In this document: positions 23,069 through 31,800 of the stretch, in pieces
Layout of the letters: the number at the start of each line of letters is the position of its first letter
Position numbering within the stretch: the first letter of the stretch is position 1
Assembly: GCA_035550735.1 (NCBI GenBank)
Contig: DASZOM010000009.1
Span: forward strand, 1-64,000
Origin: JANQRA01 sp035550735
GTDB lineage: Bacteria; Actinomycetota; Acidimicrobiia; Spongiisociales; ZC4RG35
DNA length: 64,000 bases
Reading direction: 5' to 3'
Translations under genes and position numbers: made by a program
Notes under the pieces: generated by a model
What the model saw: only the letters and a program-made list of their open reading frames with translations
Database searches by the model: none
Told to the model about the DNA's origin: nothing

Positions 23069-23617
23069 TTGAGGGTCTGGAGACGAATCGGTTTTGTGCT
23101 GCTGCTCGCCGGGGCCATGGCGGCCCTGGCCGCATGTGCCGGCGACGGCGGGTCCACCGACACCACGGGAGGGGGAGACACCCCGACCACGGAGGAGTCC
23201 TCTCCGGACACCACCGAAGCCCCGGGCGACGGCTCGGGCGGTGAGGGAGTGCCCGGCTTGAGCACCGTGTGTGTCAACGCCACCCAGGCCATGGCGGCGG
23301 CCGTCGCCTCGTACTCGACCGGAATTGCGGGGGCGATGGGCGGGACCCTCGACGAGGATGAGCTGCAGGAGGTCACCGAGCAGCTCGAGGCCATGGCTGC
23401 TGCCGCACCCGATGAGATCCGAGCGGATCTCGAGGTGATCGCCCACGAGTTGGACGCCTTCTACACGGCCTGGGCCGAGATCGGCTACACCGGCAGCGGC
23501 ACACCGACACCGGAGCAGATCGCACAGCTCGAGGCTCTCGGCGAAGTGGTCGATCAGGACGCCTTCGACGAGGCGAGCGCCAACATCGACGCCTGGTTCC
23601 AGGCCAACTGCGGCTGA
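23069..23617 (+). CDS. Secreted lipoprotein, unknown function
   Basis: A 182-residue protein with a strong lipobox (LAAC near residue 23), a Thr/Gly/Glu-rich linker and an acidic helical domain with one cysteine near the middle and one at the C-terminus, possibly disulfide bonded. The start is TTG, preceded by GGGAGGG at optimal spacing. It has no recognisable family. It is convergent with the transporter operon, 11 bases from its last gene. Confidence 0.65.
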   Translation: MRVWRRIGFVLLLAGAMAALAACAGDGGSTDTTGGGDTPTTEESSPDTTEAPGDGSGGEGVPGLSTVCVNATQAMAAAVASYSTGIAGAMGGTLDEDELQEVTEQLEAMAAAAPDEIRADLEVIAHELDAFYTAWAEIGYTGSGTPTPEQIAQLEALGEVVDQDAFDEASANIDAWFQANCG

Positions 23618-23628
23618 GCGGGACCAGG

Positions 23629-24585
23629 TCAGCCGGAGCCGGTCGCCCAGCAGGCGGCACCGGCGACCAGGCCGACGGGCACCCCTCCGGGGTCTTCGCC
23701 GGTGCAGCGCGCCGAGATGTGGGGCGGAAGCGTGCCCGACTGGAACAGGGGGCAGCGGGGATGGAAACGGCAGCCCTGCGGGATACGTCTGAGGTCGGGT
23801 ATCTCCCCTCGAAGTATCTGCCGCTCCACGTTCCCGGCCTCCGGGACCACGGATAGCAGCGCCCTGGTGTAGGGGTGCCGTGGTGCCCGGAGGATCTCCT
23901 CGGTTGTCCCGGTCTCCACGATCCGGCCCAGGTACATCACAGCAACCCGATCGGCGATGTTCCAGGCCAGCCCGAGGTCATGGGTGACCACCACAACGGC
24001 CAATTCCTCCTCATCGACCAGCCGCCGCATAAGTGCCAGGATCTCGCCACGGATCGAGGCGTCCAGGCTGGCCACCGGCTCGTCGGCGAGGAGGAGCCGC
24101 GGCCCCATCACCATGGCCCCGGCGATCACCACCCGCTGTCGCTGACCGCCGGATATCTCATGTGGGTACAGCGGGAAAAACCGCTCGGGTGGCCGCAACC
24201 CGGCGCGGGAGAGGGCACTGGCCACCATCTCCCGCTCGTGGCCGTCGGCCTTGCGAATCCGGGGGCCCTCCGCAACGACGTCGTAGATTGTCTGTCTCGG
24301 GTTGAGGGCGCCGGTGGGATCCTGGAAGACCATCTGGACCCCGTCGTGGTGGGCCTGCCGGCCGGTCCGCCCGGCGGCAAGGGGATCCGCTCCGTCGAAG
24401 GCGATGGTGCCCGAGGTCAGACGTTGCAGACCCTGGATCGCCCGGATCAGTGTCGTCTTGCCCGACCCCGACTCCCCGACAAGCGCCATGACCTCACCGG
24501 GCCACACCTCGAGACTCACCCCGTCCACGGCCTTGGCGTCACCAAAGTGGACGTGGACGTCATCCACTCTGAGGAGCGGGGTCAC
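23629..24585 (-). CDS. Peptide ABC transporter ATP-binding protein (OppF/DppF-like)
   Basis: A 318-residue ATPase with Walker A GESGSGKT, signature SGGQRQRV, Walker B LLLADEP and the H-loop THD. The C-terminal oligopeptide-transporter extension contains the RFHPRCP cysteine block. With the neighbouring OppD-like ATPase it would power the permease pair. The GTG start overlaps the OppD-like stop by four bases (GTGA), so translation is coupled. It is the last gene of a five-gene operon. Confidence 0.92.
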   Translation of the reverse strand: MTPLLRVDDVHVHFGDAKAVDGVSLEVWPGEVMALVGESGSGKTTLIRAIQGLQRLTSGTIAFDGADPLAAGRTGRQAHHDGVQMVFQDPTGALNPRQTIYDVVAEGPRIRKADGHEREMVASALSRAGLRPPERFFPLYPHEISGGQRQRVVIAGAMVMGPRLLLADEPVASLDASIRGEILALMRRLVDEEELAVVVVTHDLGLAWNIADRVAVMYLGRIVETGTTEEILRAPRHPYTRALLSVVPEAGNVERQILRGEIPDLRRIPQGCRFHPRCPLFQSGTLPPHISARCTGEDPGGVPVGLVAGAACWATGSG

Positions 24586-25547
24586 ACCAGGATGCACGCC
24601 GCCCTCCGGTCGTCGGTGACCGGGCGCAGCCCGGGCTCCTCGGGGAGACAGGCCGCGGTGGCCAGCGGACAGCGGGGATGGAAGGGGCATCCCGATGGCA
24701 GATCGCCGGGGGTGGGCGGGTCTCCGCCCAGACCCGATGGAGCCATTCGGGAAGACATGTCGCCGATGACGGGAAACGCCGAGGCCAGCCCACGCGTGTA
24801 GGGATGGGCAGGATCGGCGAAGACCCGGGCCGACGACCCCTCCTCCACGATGCGACCGGCATACATGACGGCCAGGTCGTTGCATGCCGAGGTGAGCACC
24901 GACAGGTCGTGGGTGATGAAGAGAAGGGCGAGACCTCTCTCCTCCTTGAGATCCTGGAGGAGTGTCAGCACCTGAGCCTGGACCATGAGGTCGAGGGCGG
25001 TGGTGGGCTCGTCGGCGATGAGGAGCAGGGGATCGCATGCCAGGGCCATGGCGATGAGCACCCTCTGGCGCTGGCCCCCCGAGAGCTGATGGGGAAAGGA
25101 GTGGAACCGATCGGGGGAGATCCCGACCCTGCCGAGCAGCTCGATCGCCTGGCGTTTGGCCTCCTTCTCATCAGCGGTAGTGCCGTGGACGAGCATCGGC
25201 TCCACGATCTGCTCCCCCACCGTCTGCACGGGGTTGAGAGCGTGGAGCGCCCCCTGGAAGACGATTGCTCCCGAGGTCCAACGCACTGCACGCAGCCCGC
25301 CGGGGTTGAGGTCGAGCACGTCCCGGCCGTCGAGCATGATCTCTCCCTGCACCTCGGTCCCCGGTGGGAGCAGACGGAGAATGGAATTCGCCAGTGTCGA
25401 CTTCCCGCATCCCGACTCCCCGGCCAGCCCCAAGGAACCGCCCCGCTGGATGTCGAGGTCGACACCGCGGACCGCCGGCACCGCCCCTCCTGAGGTGTGA
25501 TAGGTGATGGTCAGGTCGCGCAGCGAGAGGACCGGCTCGGTCATCAT
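24582..25547 (-). CDS. Peptide ABC transporter ATP-binding protein (OppD/DppD-like)
   Basis: A 321-residue ATPase with GESGCGKST, LSGGQRQRV and LLIADEPTTALD motifs and the GCPFHPRCP cysteine block near the C-terminus, which in related OppD proteins binds an Fe-S cluster. The ATG (25547, or the next at 25544) overlaps the OppC-like stop. It acts as the partner of the OppF-like subunit at the inner membrane face. Confidence 0.92.
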   Translation of the reverse strand: MMTEPVLSLRDLTITYHTSGGAVPAVRGVDLDIQRGGSLGLAGESGCGKSTLANSILRLLPPGTEVQGEIMLDGRDVLDLNPGGLRAVRWTSGAIVFQGALHALNPVQTVGEQIVEPMLVHGTTADEKEAKRQAIELLGRVGISPDRFHSFPHQLSGGQRQRVLIAMALACDPLLLIADEPTTALDLMVQAQVLTLLQDLKEERGLALLFITHDLSVLTSACNDLAVMYAGRIVEEGSSARVFADPAHPYTRGLASAFPVIGDMSSRMAPSGLGGDPPTPGDLPSGCPFHPRCPLATAACLPEEPGLRPVTDDRRAACILV

Positions 25548-26434
25548 CTCCCCCCGAGCCTGGGGTCGGCGATCTCCTCGAGAGTGCGTCCGATGAGGGT
25601 GAAGGCGAGGACCACCGTCATGATCCCGATCCCGGCGGGGACGAAGTACCACCAGGCCCCTCTGGTGATGGCTCCGTTGACGAAGGCGTCCTCCAGGGTC
25701 TTGCCCCATGAGGCGGCGCCGGCGCTGCCCAGGCCCAGGAACGACAACGTGGTCTCGGTGAGGATGGAGATGGGAACGGACAGCGTGGCGTTGGCCACGA
25801 TGAGGCCGCTGATGTTGGGCAGGATGTGTGTCGACACCAGACGGGGCCCGGACGCCCCCAGTGAGCGGGCCCGGTCGACGAAGAGCCTCTGTTTCACGGT
25901 GAGGACCTGGGATCGAACCAACCGGGCGGTCCAGGGCCACGAGGTGACACCGATCACGAAGATGATGTTCCACACCGACCGGCCCAGGATGGAGGCGAGG
26001 ACGATGGCCAGGGGCAGGAAGGGGATGACCAGGAACCACTCGGTCAGCTTCATCAGGACCGCCTCGACCCTGCCACCGACGAACCCGGCGATGATGCCGA
26101 TTGTGGCACCGATGACGACGGTGAGCACCGTGGCGGCGAGACCCACCGCCAGGCTGATCCTCGATCCCCAGACGAACTGGGCCCATACCGGGCGACGCAG
26201 GTTGTCGGTGCCCAGCAGCGGGAACTCCCCCGGCGGCGCCCACTGCGGATAGCCACGGCCTCTGGCGGTGACCGGGTCGAGGCTCCCCGCATCGGCGAGC
26301 AGGGGCGCGGCCAGGGCAATTGCCACGAACAGGGCGAGAATGGCCAGCCCGAGCATGCCCTGAGGTGAGGATCGGAACTGCGACCACATCCTCTCCAGGA
26401 TGTCCTTCCGCCGACGCCGGGCCAGGTCGGTCAC
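25544..26434 (-). CDS. Peptide ABC transporter permease (OppC/DppC-like)
   Basis: A 296-residue permease with the N-terminal OppC leader helix, about five to six membrane helices and the cytoplasmic EAA loop (VDRARSLGAS). It would form a heterodimer with the OppB-like subunit. Its ATG overlaps the OppB-like stop by four bases. Confidence 0.92.
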   Translation of the reverse strand: MTDLARRRRKDILERMWSQFRSSPQGMLGLAILALFVAIALAAPLLADAGSLDPVTARGRGYPQWAPPGEFPLLGTDNLRRPVWAQFVWGSRISLAVGLAATVLTVVIGATIGIIAGFVGGRVEAVLMKLTEWFLVIPFLPLAIVLASILGRSVWNIIFVIGVTSWPWTARLVRSQVLTVKQRLFVDRARSLGASGPRLVSTHILPNISGLIVANATLSVPISILTETTLSFLGLGSAGAASWGKTLEDAFVNGAITRGAWWYFVPAGIGIMTVVLAFTLIGRTLEEIADPRLGGR

Positions 26435-27426
26435 AGGGTCTCCACGCGCGGGTCGAGATAGGCGTAGAGCACGTCGGCCACCAGGTTGAAGAAGATCACG
26501 GAGGCGGAGAACACCAGGAATAGCCCCTGGAGCATCGGGAAGTCGGGTCCCTGCACGGCGTTGGCGGTGGCCTCACCGAGCCCCGGCCAGCTGAACACCG
26601 CCTCGACGGCGATCGCTCCCGAGAGGACGTACCCGACGTTGATGGCGGCCAGGGTGACCACCGGGAGCAGGGCATTGGGGAGGGCGTGATGCTGGCGAAC
26701 CCTGGCGTCACGGAGACCCTTGGCGCGAGCCACCGTCAGGTAGTCCTCGTTCATCACCTCCAGCAGCGAGCTCCTCGTCACCAGCACGTATTCCCCGAGA
26801 TAGGCCAGGCCCAGGGTCAAGCCGGGAAGGAAGAGGTGCTGCAGGTAGTCGGCGAGCCTGGCCAGGCCCTGTGCGTCCGACCCGGCGGTGACCATCCCCC
26901 CGATCGGGGTCCAACCCAGAACCACCGAGAACACCAGGAGCAGCAGCATCCCCAGCCAGAACTCGGGGACCGAGTAGAGGATCATGCTCGAGGAGGTGAT
27001 GCTGTGGTCCTTCCAGGTGTTGCGTCGCCAGCCGGCCACGATTCCTCCGAGGGTGCCGAAGACTCCGGCGAACACAGCCGACGAGCCGACGAGGGCCAGG
27101 GTCGCCGGCACCCGGGAGACGATCTCGTCCCACACCGGCTGTCTGCTCCGATAGGAGATGCCGAGGTTGAGGGAGAAGGTCTCCCTCAGGTAGTAGACGA
27201 ACTGGGTGCCGATCGGCTTGTCCAGCCCGAAGCTGGTCCGCAGGTTCTCGATCACCTCCCGCGGGACGTTCCGGCCTCGGAACATGTTGGCCAGGGGATC
27301 GGTGTCGACGATTCGGAACAGGAAGAAGTTGACGCACAGCACGAAGAGCAACGTCAACAACGCCCCGAGCAGCCGACGCAGGATGAGCCGGCCCGGGATC
27401 CTGCGCCGCGCTCCGTCGTCAGCCAG
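26431..27426 (-). CDS. Peptide ABC transporter permease (OppB/DppB-like), probable CTG start
   Basis: A 331-residue permease. The family N-terminus (LILRRLLGALLTLLF, first helix) is present but lies upstream of the first usual start, a TTG at 27360. No ATG, GTG or TTG exists in frame between that TTG and the stop of the solute-binding gene. The only suitable codon is CTG at 27426, which has GGGAG six bases before it. The EAA loop (VARAKGL) and GAIAVEAVFSWPGLG block are normal. The gene follows the binding-protein stop by three bases. Confidence 0.8.
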   Translation of the reverse strand: MADDGARRRIPGRLILRRLLGALLTLLFVLCVNFFLFRIVDTDPLANMFRGRNVPREVIENLRTSFGLDKPIGTQFVYYLRETFSLNLGISYRSRQPVWDEIVSRVPATLALVGSSAVFAGVFGTLGGIVAGWRRNTWKDHSITSSSMILYSVPEFWLGMLLLLVFSVVLGWTPIGGMVTAGSDAQGLARLADYLQHLFLPGLTLGLAYLGEYVLVTRSSLLEVMNEDYLTVARAKGLRDARVRQHHALPNALLPVVTLAAINVGYVLSGAIAVEAVFSWPGLGEATANAVQGPDFPMLQGLFLVFSASVIFFNLVADVLYAYLDPRVETL

Positions 27427-27429
27427 TGA

Positions 27430-29202
27430 CTACTCCCGCTCGTCGGCCGTGCGACGCTGGCGCAACCCCACCGCCACACCGGCGACGACAACCGCGGCCC
27501 CGATCCCGGCTATGAGGGCCCAGTTGGTCGAGCCGGAGTCTGAGCCGCCGCCCTCCCCGGCAACCGCGAGCAGGGCGTAGCTGGGGCCTGAGGCGTTGTA
27601 CATGATGGGACCCGTCTCCGCCGGCTGCCGCGTCCATCCTTCGAAGGCGTCGGCGCGGTAGGCCTGGATCTCAGGAGTCTCGTTCACGGCGATGTACACC
27701 GCCGCGTCGTGGAACAGGGTCATCATCTCGTGGATCATCTCGACCCGGTCATCCTCGTCGAGCTCCTCGATCTGCTGGGCGTAGAGCTCGTCGAAGCGCG
27801 GGTCTGCCCAGTTGGCATCGTTCCACCCACCGATCTCGTCGGTGATGAACGAGCTGACCATGCCGTCGGGATCGACCCCGGGGGTCCAGCCCCAGTAGAA
27901 GGTGTCGTAGTCGCCGATGGCAATTGCCGCCCCCAACTGGTCGCTGTCCATGGTCACCAGCTCGACATCGATGCCGATCGCGTCCATCCAGCCGCTGAAC
28001 AGCTCGCCCACCTGACCGGCGAGTGAATCGTTGGTGTTGACCAGATGCCTGATCGCGATCGGGTTGGTGCCGTCGGGCATCTCCCGCACCCCGTCGCCGT
28101 CGGTGTCTAGGTACCCGGCGTCGTCGAGGATCTGATTGGCCCGGTCCAGATCGTAGGTGAATCGGCTCTCCTCGGGAATCTCCGGTGTCCACTTGGCATC
28201 CGCCGACGGATTGAAGGTGTCACGCTCGATGGCATGGCCGTACCAGAGGTCGGCGATCATCGCCTCGCTGTCGATGGCGTAGGCCATCGCCTTGCGCACC
28301 TCTATGTCGAGCAGGGCCGGATGGGGCTGGTTCTCTGCCAGCCCGCCGTTGACGGCGATCTCCTCGATGGTGCCCTGGTACCCGATGACCACCTCGAGGT
28401 CGGGGTGGTCCTCGAGGCCCTCCACGGCCGAGGCCGGGATGCTGTGGGCGGCGTCGATCTCGCCTGCCTCGAGCGCCGCCACCATGGCGTCGGCATTGCC
28501 GAAGTGGCGGAACACGATCTCATCGACCCCCGGCTCGCGTCCTTCCCATCCCCACCAATTGGGGTTGGCCACCATCGTCACCGACTGCTGGTCGCGGAAC
28601 CCGTCGGGGGCGAGGACATAGGGCCCGCTGCCCACCCCGTCGAGTGCCTCGTAGGCCCCGACCCCCTCGGCGTCACCCAGCGGCTCCCAGATGTGCTTGG
28701 GGAGGATGATGAACCCCATGTCGGGGAGCTGGGGTGAGGGGATCGAGGAAGTGATCTGGACGGTCTTCTCGTCGATGGCCTCTGCGGTCAGATACTGGGT
28801 GAAATAGACGTAGTTCTCCCACTCCTGTTCGGTGGCGGTCTGGATGGTCCAGACCACGTCCTCACTGGTGAGGGGCTCTCCATCGGACCACATGAGGTCG
28901 TCACGCAATGTGTATGTCCAGGTGAGGCCATCGTCGGAGCCCTCCCACGACTCCGCCAGGGCCGGCGCGGTGTCCAGGTTCTCGTCGAGCGTGGTGAGTC
29001 CCTCGTACTGCTGGTTCCACACCTCCCACTCCGCCACCAGATAGCCCCAGGTCGGGTTCAGGGTCTCCCAGTCCTGTTCGTTGCCCACCCGCAGAACGAC
29101 CTTGTCGTCGTCCTGTGCCGATGCCACCGGGGCGAGCGCCACGGCGAGCAGACCGACGGCGATGAGTAGACCGATGCGCCTCATCCGACTCTGAACCTCC
29201 AT
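27430..29202 (-). CDS. Peptide ABC transporter solute-binding protein with C-terminal membrane anchor
   Basis: A 590-residue family 5 extracellular binding protein with a Sec signal peptide ending near ASAQD, TWTYTLRDDLMWSDGEPLTSEDV in two blocks near residues 95-120, and a KAMAYAID segment typical of Opp/Dpp proteins. There is no lipobox. A single hydrophobic helix near 556-578 followed by RQRR suggests C-terminal anchoring instead. It is the first gene of the transporter operon. The start may be ATG 29202 or 29184. Confidence 0.9.
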   Translation of the reverse strand: MEVQSRMRRIGLLIAVGLLAVALAPVASAQDDDKVVLRVGNEQDWETLNPTWGYLVAEWEVWNQQYEGLTTLDENLDTAPALAESWEGSDDGLTWTYTLRDDLMWSDGEPLTSEDVVWTIQTATEQEWENYVYFTQYLTAEAIDEKTVQITSSIPSPQLPDMGFIILPKHIWEPLGDAEGVGAYEALDGVGSGPYVLAPDGFRDQQSVTMVANPNWWGWEGREPGVDEIVFRHFGNADAMVAALEAGEIDAAHSIPASAVEGLEDHPDLEVVIGYQGTIEEIAVNGGLAENQPHPALLDIEVRKAMAYAIDSEAMIADLWYGHAIERDTFNPSADAKWTPEIPEESRFTYDLDRANQILDDAGYLDTDGDGVREMPDGTNPIAIRHLVNTNDSLAGQVGELFSGWMDAIGIDVELVTMDSDQLGAAIAIGDYDTFYWGWTPGVDPDGMVSSFITDEIGGWNDANWADPRFDELYAQQIEELDEDDRVEMIHEMMTLFHDAAVYIAVNETPEIQAYRADAFEGWTRQPAETGPIMYNASGPSYALLAVAGEGGGSDSGSTNWALIAGIGAAVVVAGVAVGLRQRRTADERE

Positions 29203-29246
29203 TCAGGATTGGCGGAATCTAGCCCTGCCCCCGGTGCCGGCGAGGC

Positions 29247-31073
29247 CTACATCAGGTGCCAATCGAGGAAGCGCTCCATCCTCCGGTAGAAGTGGATCTC
29301 GGGCCCGGCGCGCATCAGCCCGTGGCCCTCGCTGGGGTAGGTGACGTACTCGAAGGTCTTGCCCAGTCTCTTCAGCTCGTCGACCAGGCTCCCCGACTGG
29401 TCGGGATGGACGACGTCGTCCTTCTCCCCGTGGGCGACGAGCACGGGCCGGATCAGACTCTCGACTCGCTGCAGAGGCGACCCGAGGCGGTATGCCTCCC
29501 GGGACTCGGCAGGCGTGCCCATCATCATCTCCAACTCCTCCCGGGCGCCACGCTCGCTCTGGGCCCAACTGCGGGCGATGTCGGAGTCGCCGTACTTGAG
29601 CACCCCGCAGGCGAAGCGATGACGGGGGTCGTCGGTGAGGGAGCAGAGGGCCGTGTAGGAGCCGTAGCTGGCACCGAAGATGGCGATGCGATCGGAGTCC
29701 ACCCAGCCGAGCCCGGCGAGGAAGTCGGCGGCGGCCAGACAGTCCTGGGTGTCGCCGACACCCCAGTTGCCGTGATTGGCCCGCTCGAAGTCGCGTCCGT
29801 AGCCGGCGCTTCCCCGGAAGTTGATCCCCAGCCAGGCGTATCCCTTGTCGACGAAGTACTGGGCGTGCGGATCCCAGGAGTCTCCGTAGGCCTCGATGGG
29901 GCCACCATGGGGGTAGACCACGGCGGGGACCGGGCCCTGGTCGGCCCGAGACGGTCGGTAGAGGTAGCCGTGTATCTCCAACCCGTCGTCGGAGCCGAAG
30001 GTGATCTCCTCGAACCGGACTCGAGGAGAGGCGGTTATCTCTGCCGGAGGAGGCCCGGTCAGCTCGGAGATCGTGCCGTCGGGATCGACCCGAACCAGCC
30101 GTGGAGGTGTCTGCCAGTCCTCGTGGAGGGCGACCACGGAGTCTCCGGCCCAAGCCGGGGCCGACCACTCGCCACCGGCGGCGAGGACCGTCACCTCTCC
30201 CTCCGGGCAGGCGACGGTCACCAGGTCGTGACGCCCCCGGTTGGACCTGATGGCGACCAGACGCGACCCGTCGCCGTGCCAGGCGACATCGCCGAAGTCG
30301 GCGTCCTCTTCGGTGAGCCGCCGCTCCTCCCCGGCCGCGAGATCGAGGACGTAGAGGTGGTATCGCCCCTCACGTTCCGAGGCGAAGACCAGGGTCGTGC
30401 CGTCCGGGGAGGCGGCCGGGCTGGAGTCGTGCATCCCGGGGACACCGGTGAGTCGCCGGCTCTCCCCGTCGCGGCCCGCCCACCACACCTCGGCGGCCTT
30501 GCGGTCGCCGGCCGGCTGCGTCAGGTAGACCACCGCATCGGCGCCCGGCACCGGGCTCATGGAGTACACGTCGTGCCCCTTGGGTGTGATCGCAGACGGC
30601 CATGCGTCCTGCCGGTCGACGATCACGCCACGGGCCTCGTCGTCACGCTCGATGATCAAGGCCAGTGTGCGATCGTCGAGCCAGATCGGGTGATCACCCT
30701 CGTGGATCCTGGATCCAGGACCGCCCTGGGCCGGGACGACCCACACCTCCCCGTCCTTCGTGAATGCGATGGCCTCGCCGTCGGGGGACCAGGCCGGAGG
30801 AGTCTCCCACCACCAGATCGTGACACCACGATCCGTGGTGAGCCGGGTCGGAGGACCGCCGGTCACCGGGACGGTCCAGAGGTCCGAGGTGCCCCGATGG
30901 AGGACGAAGGCGACGGTGGTCCCGTCCGGCGAGACGGAGGGCACCACGGGACGCTCCACGGCAACTATGGCCTCCAACGACCATCCTGACCTGGGGGCGT
31001 CAGGCCGATCCAGGCTGGGGAGACCGCCATGCTCGTCCGCGCCCACCCATCGAGACAGGTCGTCCATGCTCAT
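29247..31073 (-). CDS. S9-family prolyl oligopeptidase-like peptidase
   Basis: A 608-residue peptidase with an N-terminal beta-propeller of WD40/TolB-like repeats (SPDGTTVAF, SPDGEAIAF, SPDGTTLVF) and a C-terminal alpha/beta hydrolase domain. The catalytic triad is visible: Ser in FGASYGSY near residue 470, Asp in HGEKDDVVHP near 551 and His in SEGHGLM near 584. It lacks a signal peptide, so it is cytoplasmic. It lies just upstream of the peptide transporter on the same strand, so it may degrade imported peptides. Confidence 0.9.
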   Translation of the reverse strand: MSMDDLSRWVGADEHGGLPSLDRPDAPRSGWSLEAIVAVERPVVPSVSPDGTTVAFVLHRGTSDLWTVPVTGGPPTRLTTDRGVTIWWWETPPAWSPDGEAIAFTKDGEVWVVPAQGGPGSRIHEGDHPIWLDDRTLALIIERDDEARGVIVDRQDAWPSAITPKGHDVYSMSPVPGADAVVYLTQPAGDRKAAEVWWAGRDGESRRLTGVPGMHDSSPAASPDGTTLVFASEREGRYHLYVLDLAAGEERRLTEEDADFGDVAWHGDGSRLVAIRSNRGRHDLVTVACPEGEVTVLAAGGEWSAPAWAGDSVVALHEDWQTPPRLVRVDPDGTISELTGPPPAEITASPRVRFEEITFGSDDGLEIHGYLYRPSRADQGPVPAVVYPHGGPIEAYGDSWDPHAQYFVDKGYAWLGINFRGSAGYGRDFERANHGNWGVGDTQDCLAAADFLAGLGWVDSDRIAIFGASYGSYTALCSLTDDPRHRFACGVLKYGDSDIARSWAQSERGAREELEMMMGTPAESREAYRLGSPLQRVESLIRPVLVAHGEKDDVVHPDQSGSLVDELKRLGKTFEYVTYPSEGHGLMRAGPEIHFYRRMERFLDWHLM

Positions 31074-31134
31074 CGGCGGCGGGACGCTACTAGCGCGCGG
31101 AGATGGTTGAACTGTGATTCAGCCTGGGCACTCT

Positions 31135-31719
31135 TCAGCCCAGCCGGCGGTGGTAGTAGCGGCGCGACTTCGCCCTGCTCCCACAGTCCGCCATGTCACA
31201 CCAGCGTCGCTGACCGTTCCGACTGTGGTCCTCGAAGAGCCATGCGCACGATGGACAGGATCCCAGACGTTCATGATGACCCCGAGCGACGATCTCGGCC
31301 GCGTCGATGACTACGGGTGCCATGTAGTCGAGGACATCTCGTTGGCTCGTCCACACCCATTCGAGAGTGGTCTCGGACAACCGGCGATGGCGGAACGCCC
31401 AATCGAGATGACGGTTGAGGGCCGCGACGGCCTCCTCGGTCGGGAGGGCATCCTCGATGACCGGGCGGGCAACGCGGTCGAGGTCGTGTCGCAGACGGTG
31501 GATGCGGGGCAGGTCCTCGTCTGACGCCCCCGGAAGGGTGATGCCGACCGCCCGACACCATTTGACGAGGTTCTCACCGGTCGAGAGCCAGTCGTGTCGT
31601 CGTTCCTCGTACGGCCAACTCGTGGTGTTGATGAAGTCGAGTGCCAGTCGACCGCCGACGAGCTTGTACGTGCCCGTATACCCTTGGGGGTCGAGATCGA
31701 TTTCGTCCATGCGCGCCAT
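31135..31719 (-). CDS. CGNR zinc-finger (ABATE domain) transcriptional regulator
   Basis: A 194-residue protein with the ABATE stress-response fold (LALDFINTTSW near residue 25) and a C-terminal CGNR-type zinc finger with CPSCAWLFEDHSRNGQRRWC followed by MADCGSRAKSRRYY. Such proteins bind DNA as regulators. It is divergent from an RhtA-like exporter, so it probably controls that gene and itself through the shared 57-bp intergenic region. Confidence 0.85.
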   Translation of the reverse strand: MARMDEIDLDPQGYTGTYKLVGGRLALDFINTTSWPYEERRHDWLSTGENLVKWCRAVGITLPGASDEDLPRIHRLRHDLDRVARPVIEDALPTEEAVAALNRHLDWAFRHRRLSETTLEWVWTSQRDVLDYMAPVVIDAAEIVARGHHERLGSCPSCAWLFEDHSRNGQRRWCDMADCGSRAKSRRYYHRRLG

Positions 31720-31735
31720 ACCTTACCAGTAAAAG

Positions 31736-31800
31736 CTTGTTGACAGGTGAGGCTGATTGGCCGTAGCCTCACCACTATGGTCTTGTTCACTGGTGAGAGG
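31736..31800. promoter_or_regulatory. Operator-like repeats and promoter between CGNR regulator and exporter
   Basis: TTGACA (31740-31745) and TAGCCT (31764-31769) are 18 bp apart on the plus strand and would start a leaderless transcript at about the ATG at 31777. The inverted repeat GGTGAGGC/GCCTCACC (31746-31753, 31766-31773) flanks the -10 region. A direct repeat CTTGTTgACaGGTGAG appears at 31736 and, with two changes, at 31782. These are likely binding sites for the divergent regulator. Confidence 0.5.
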
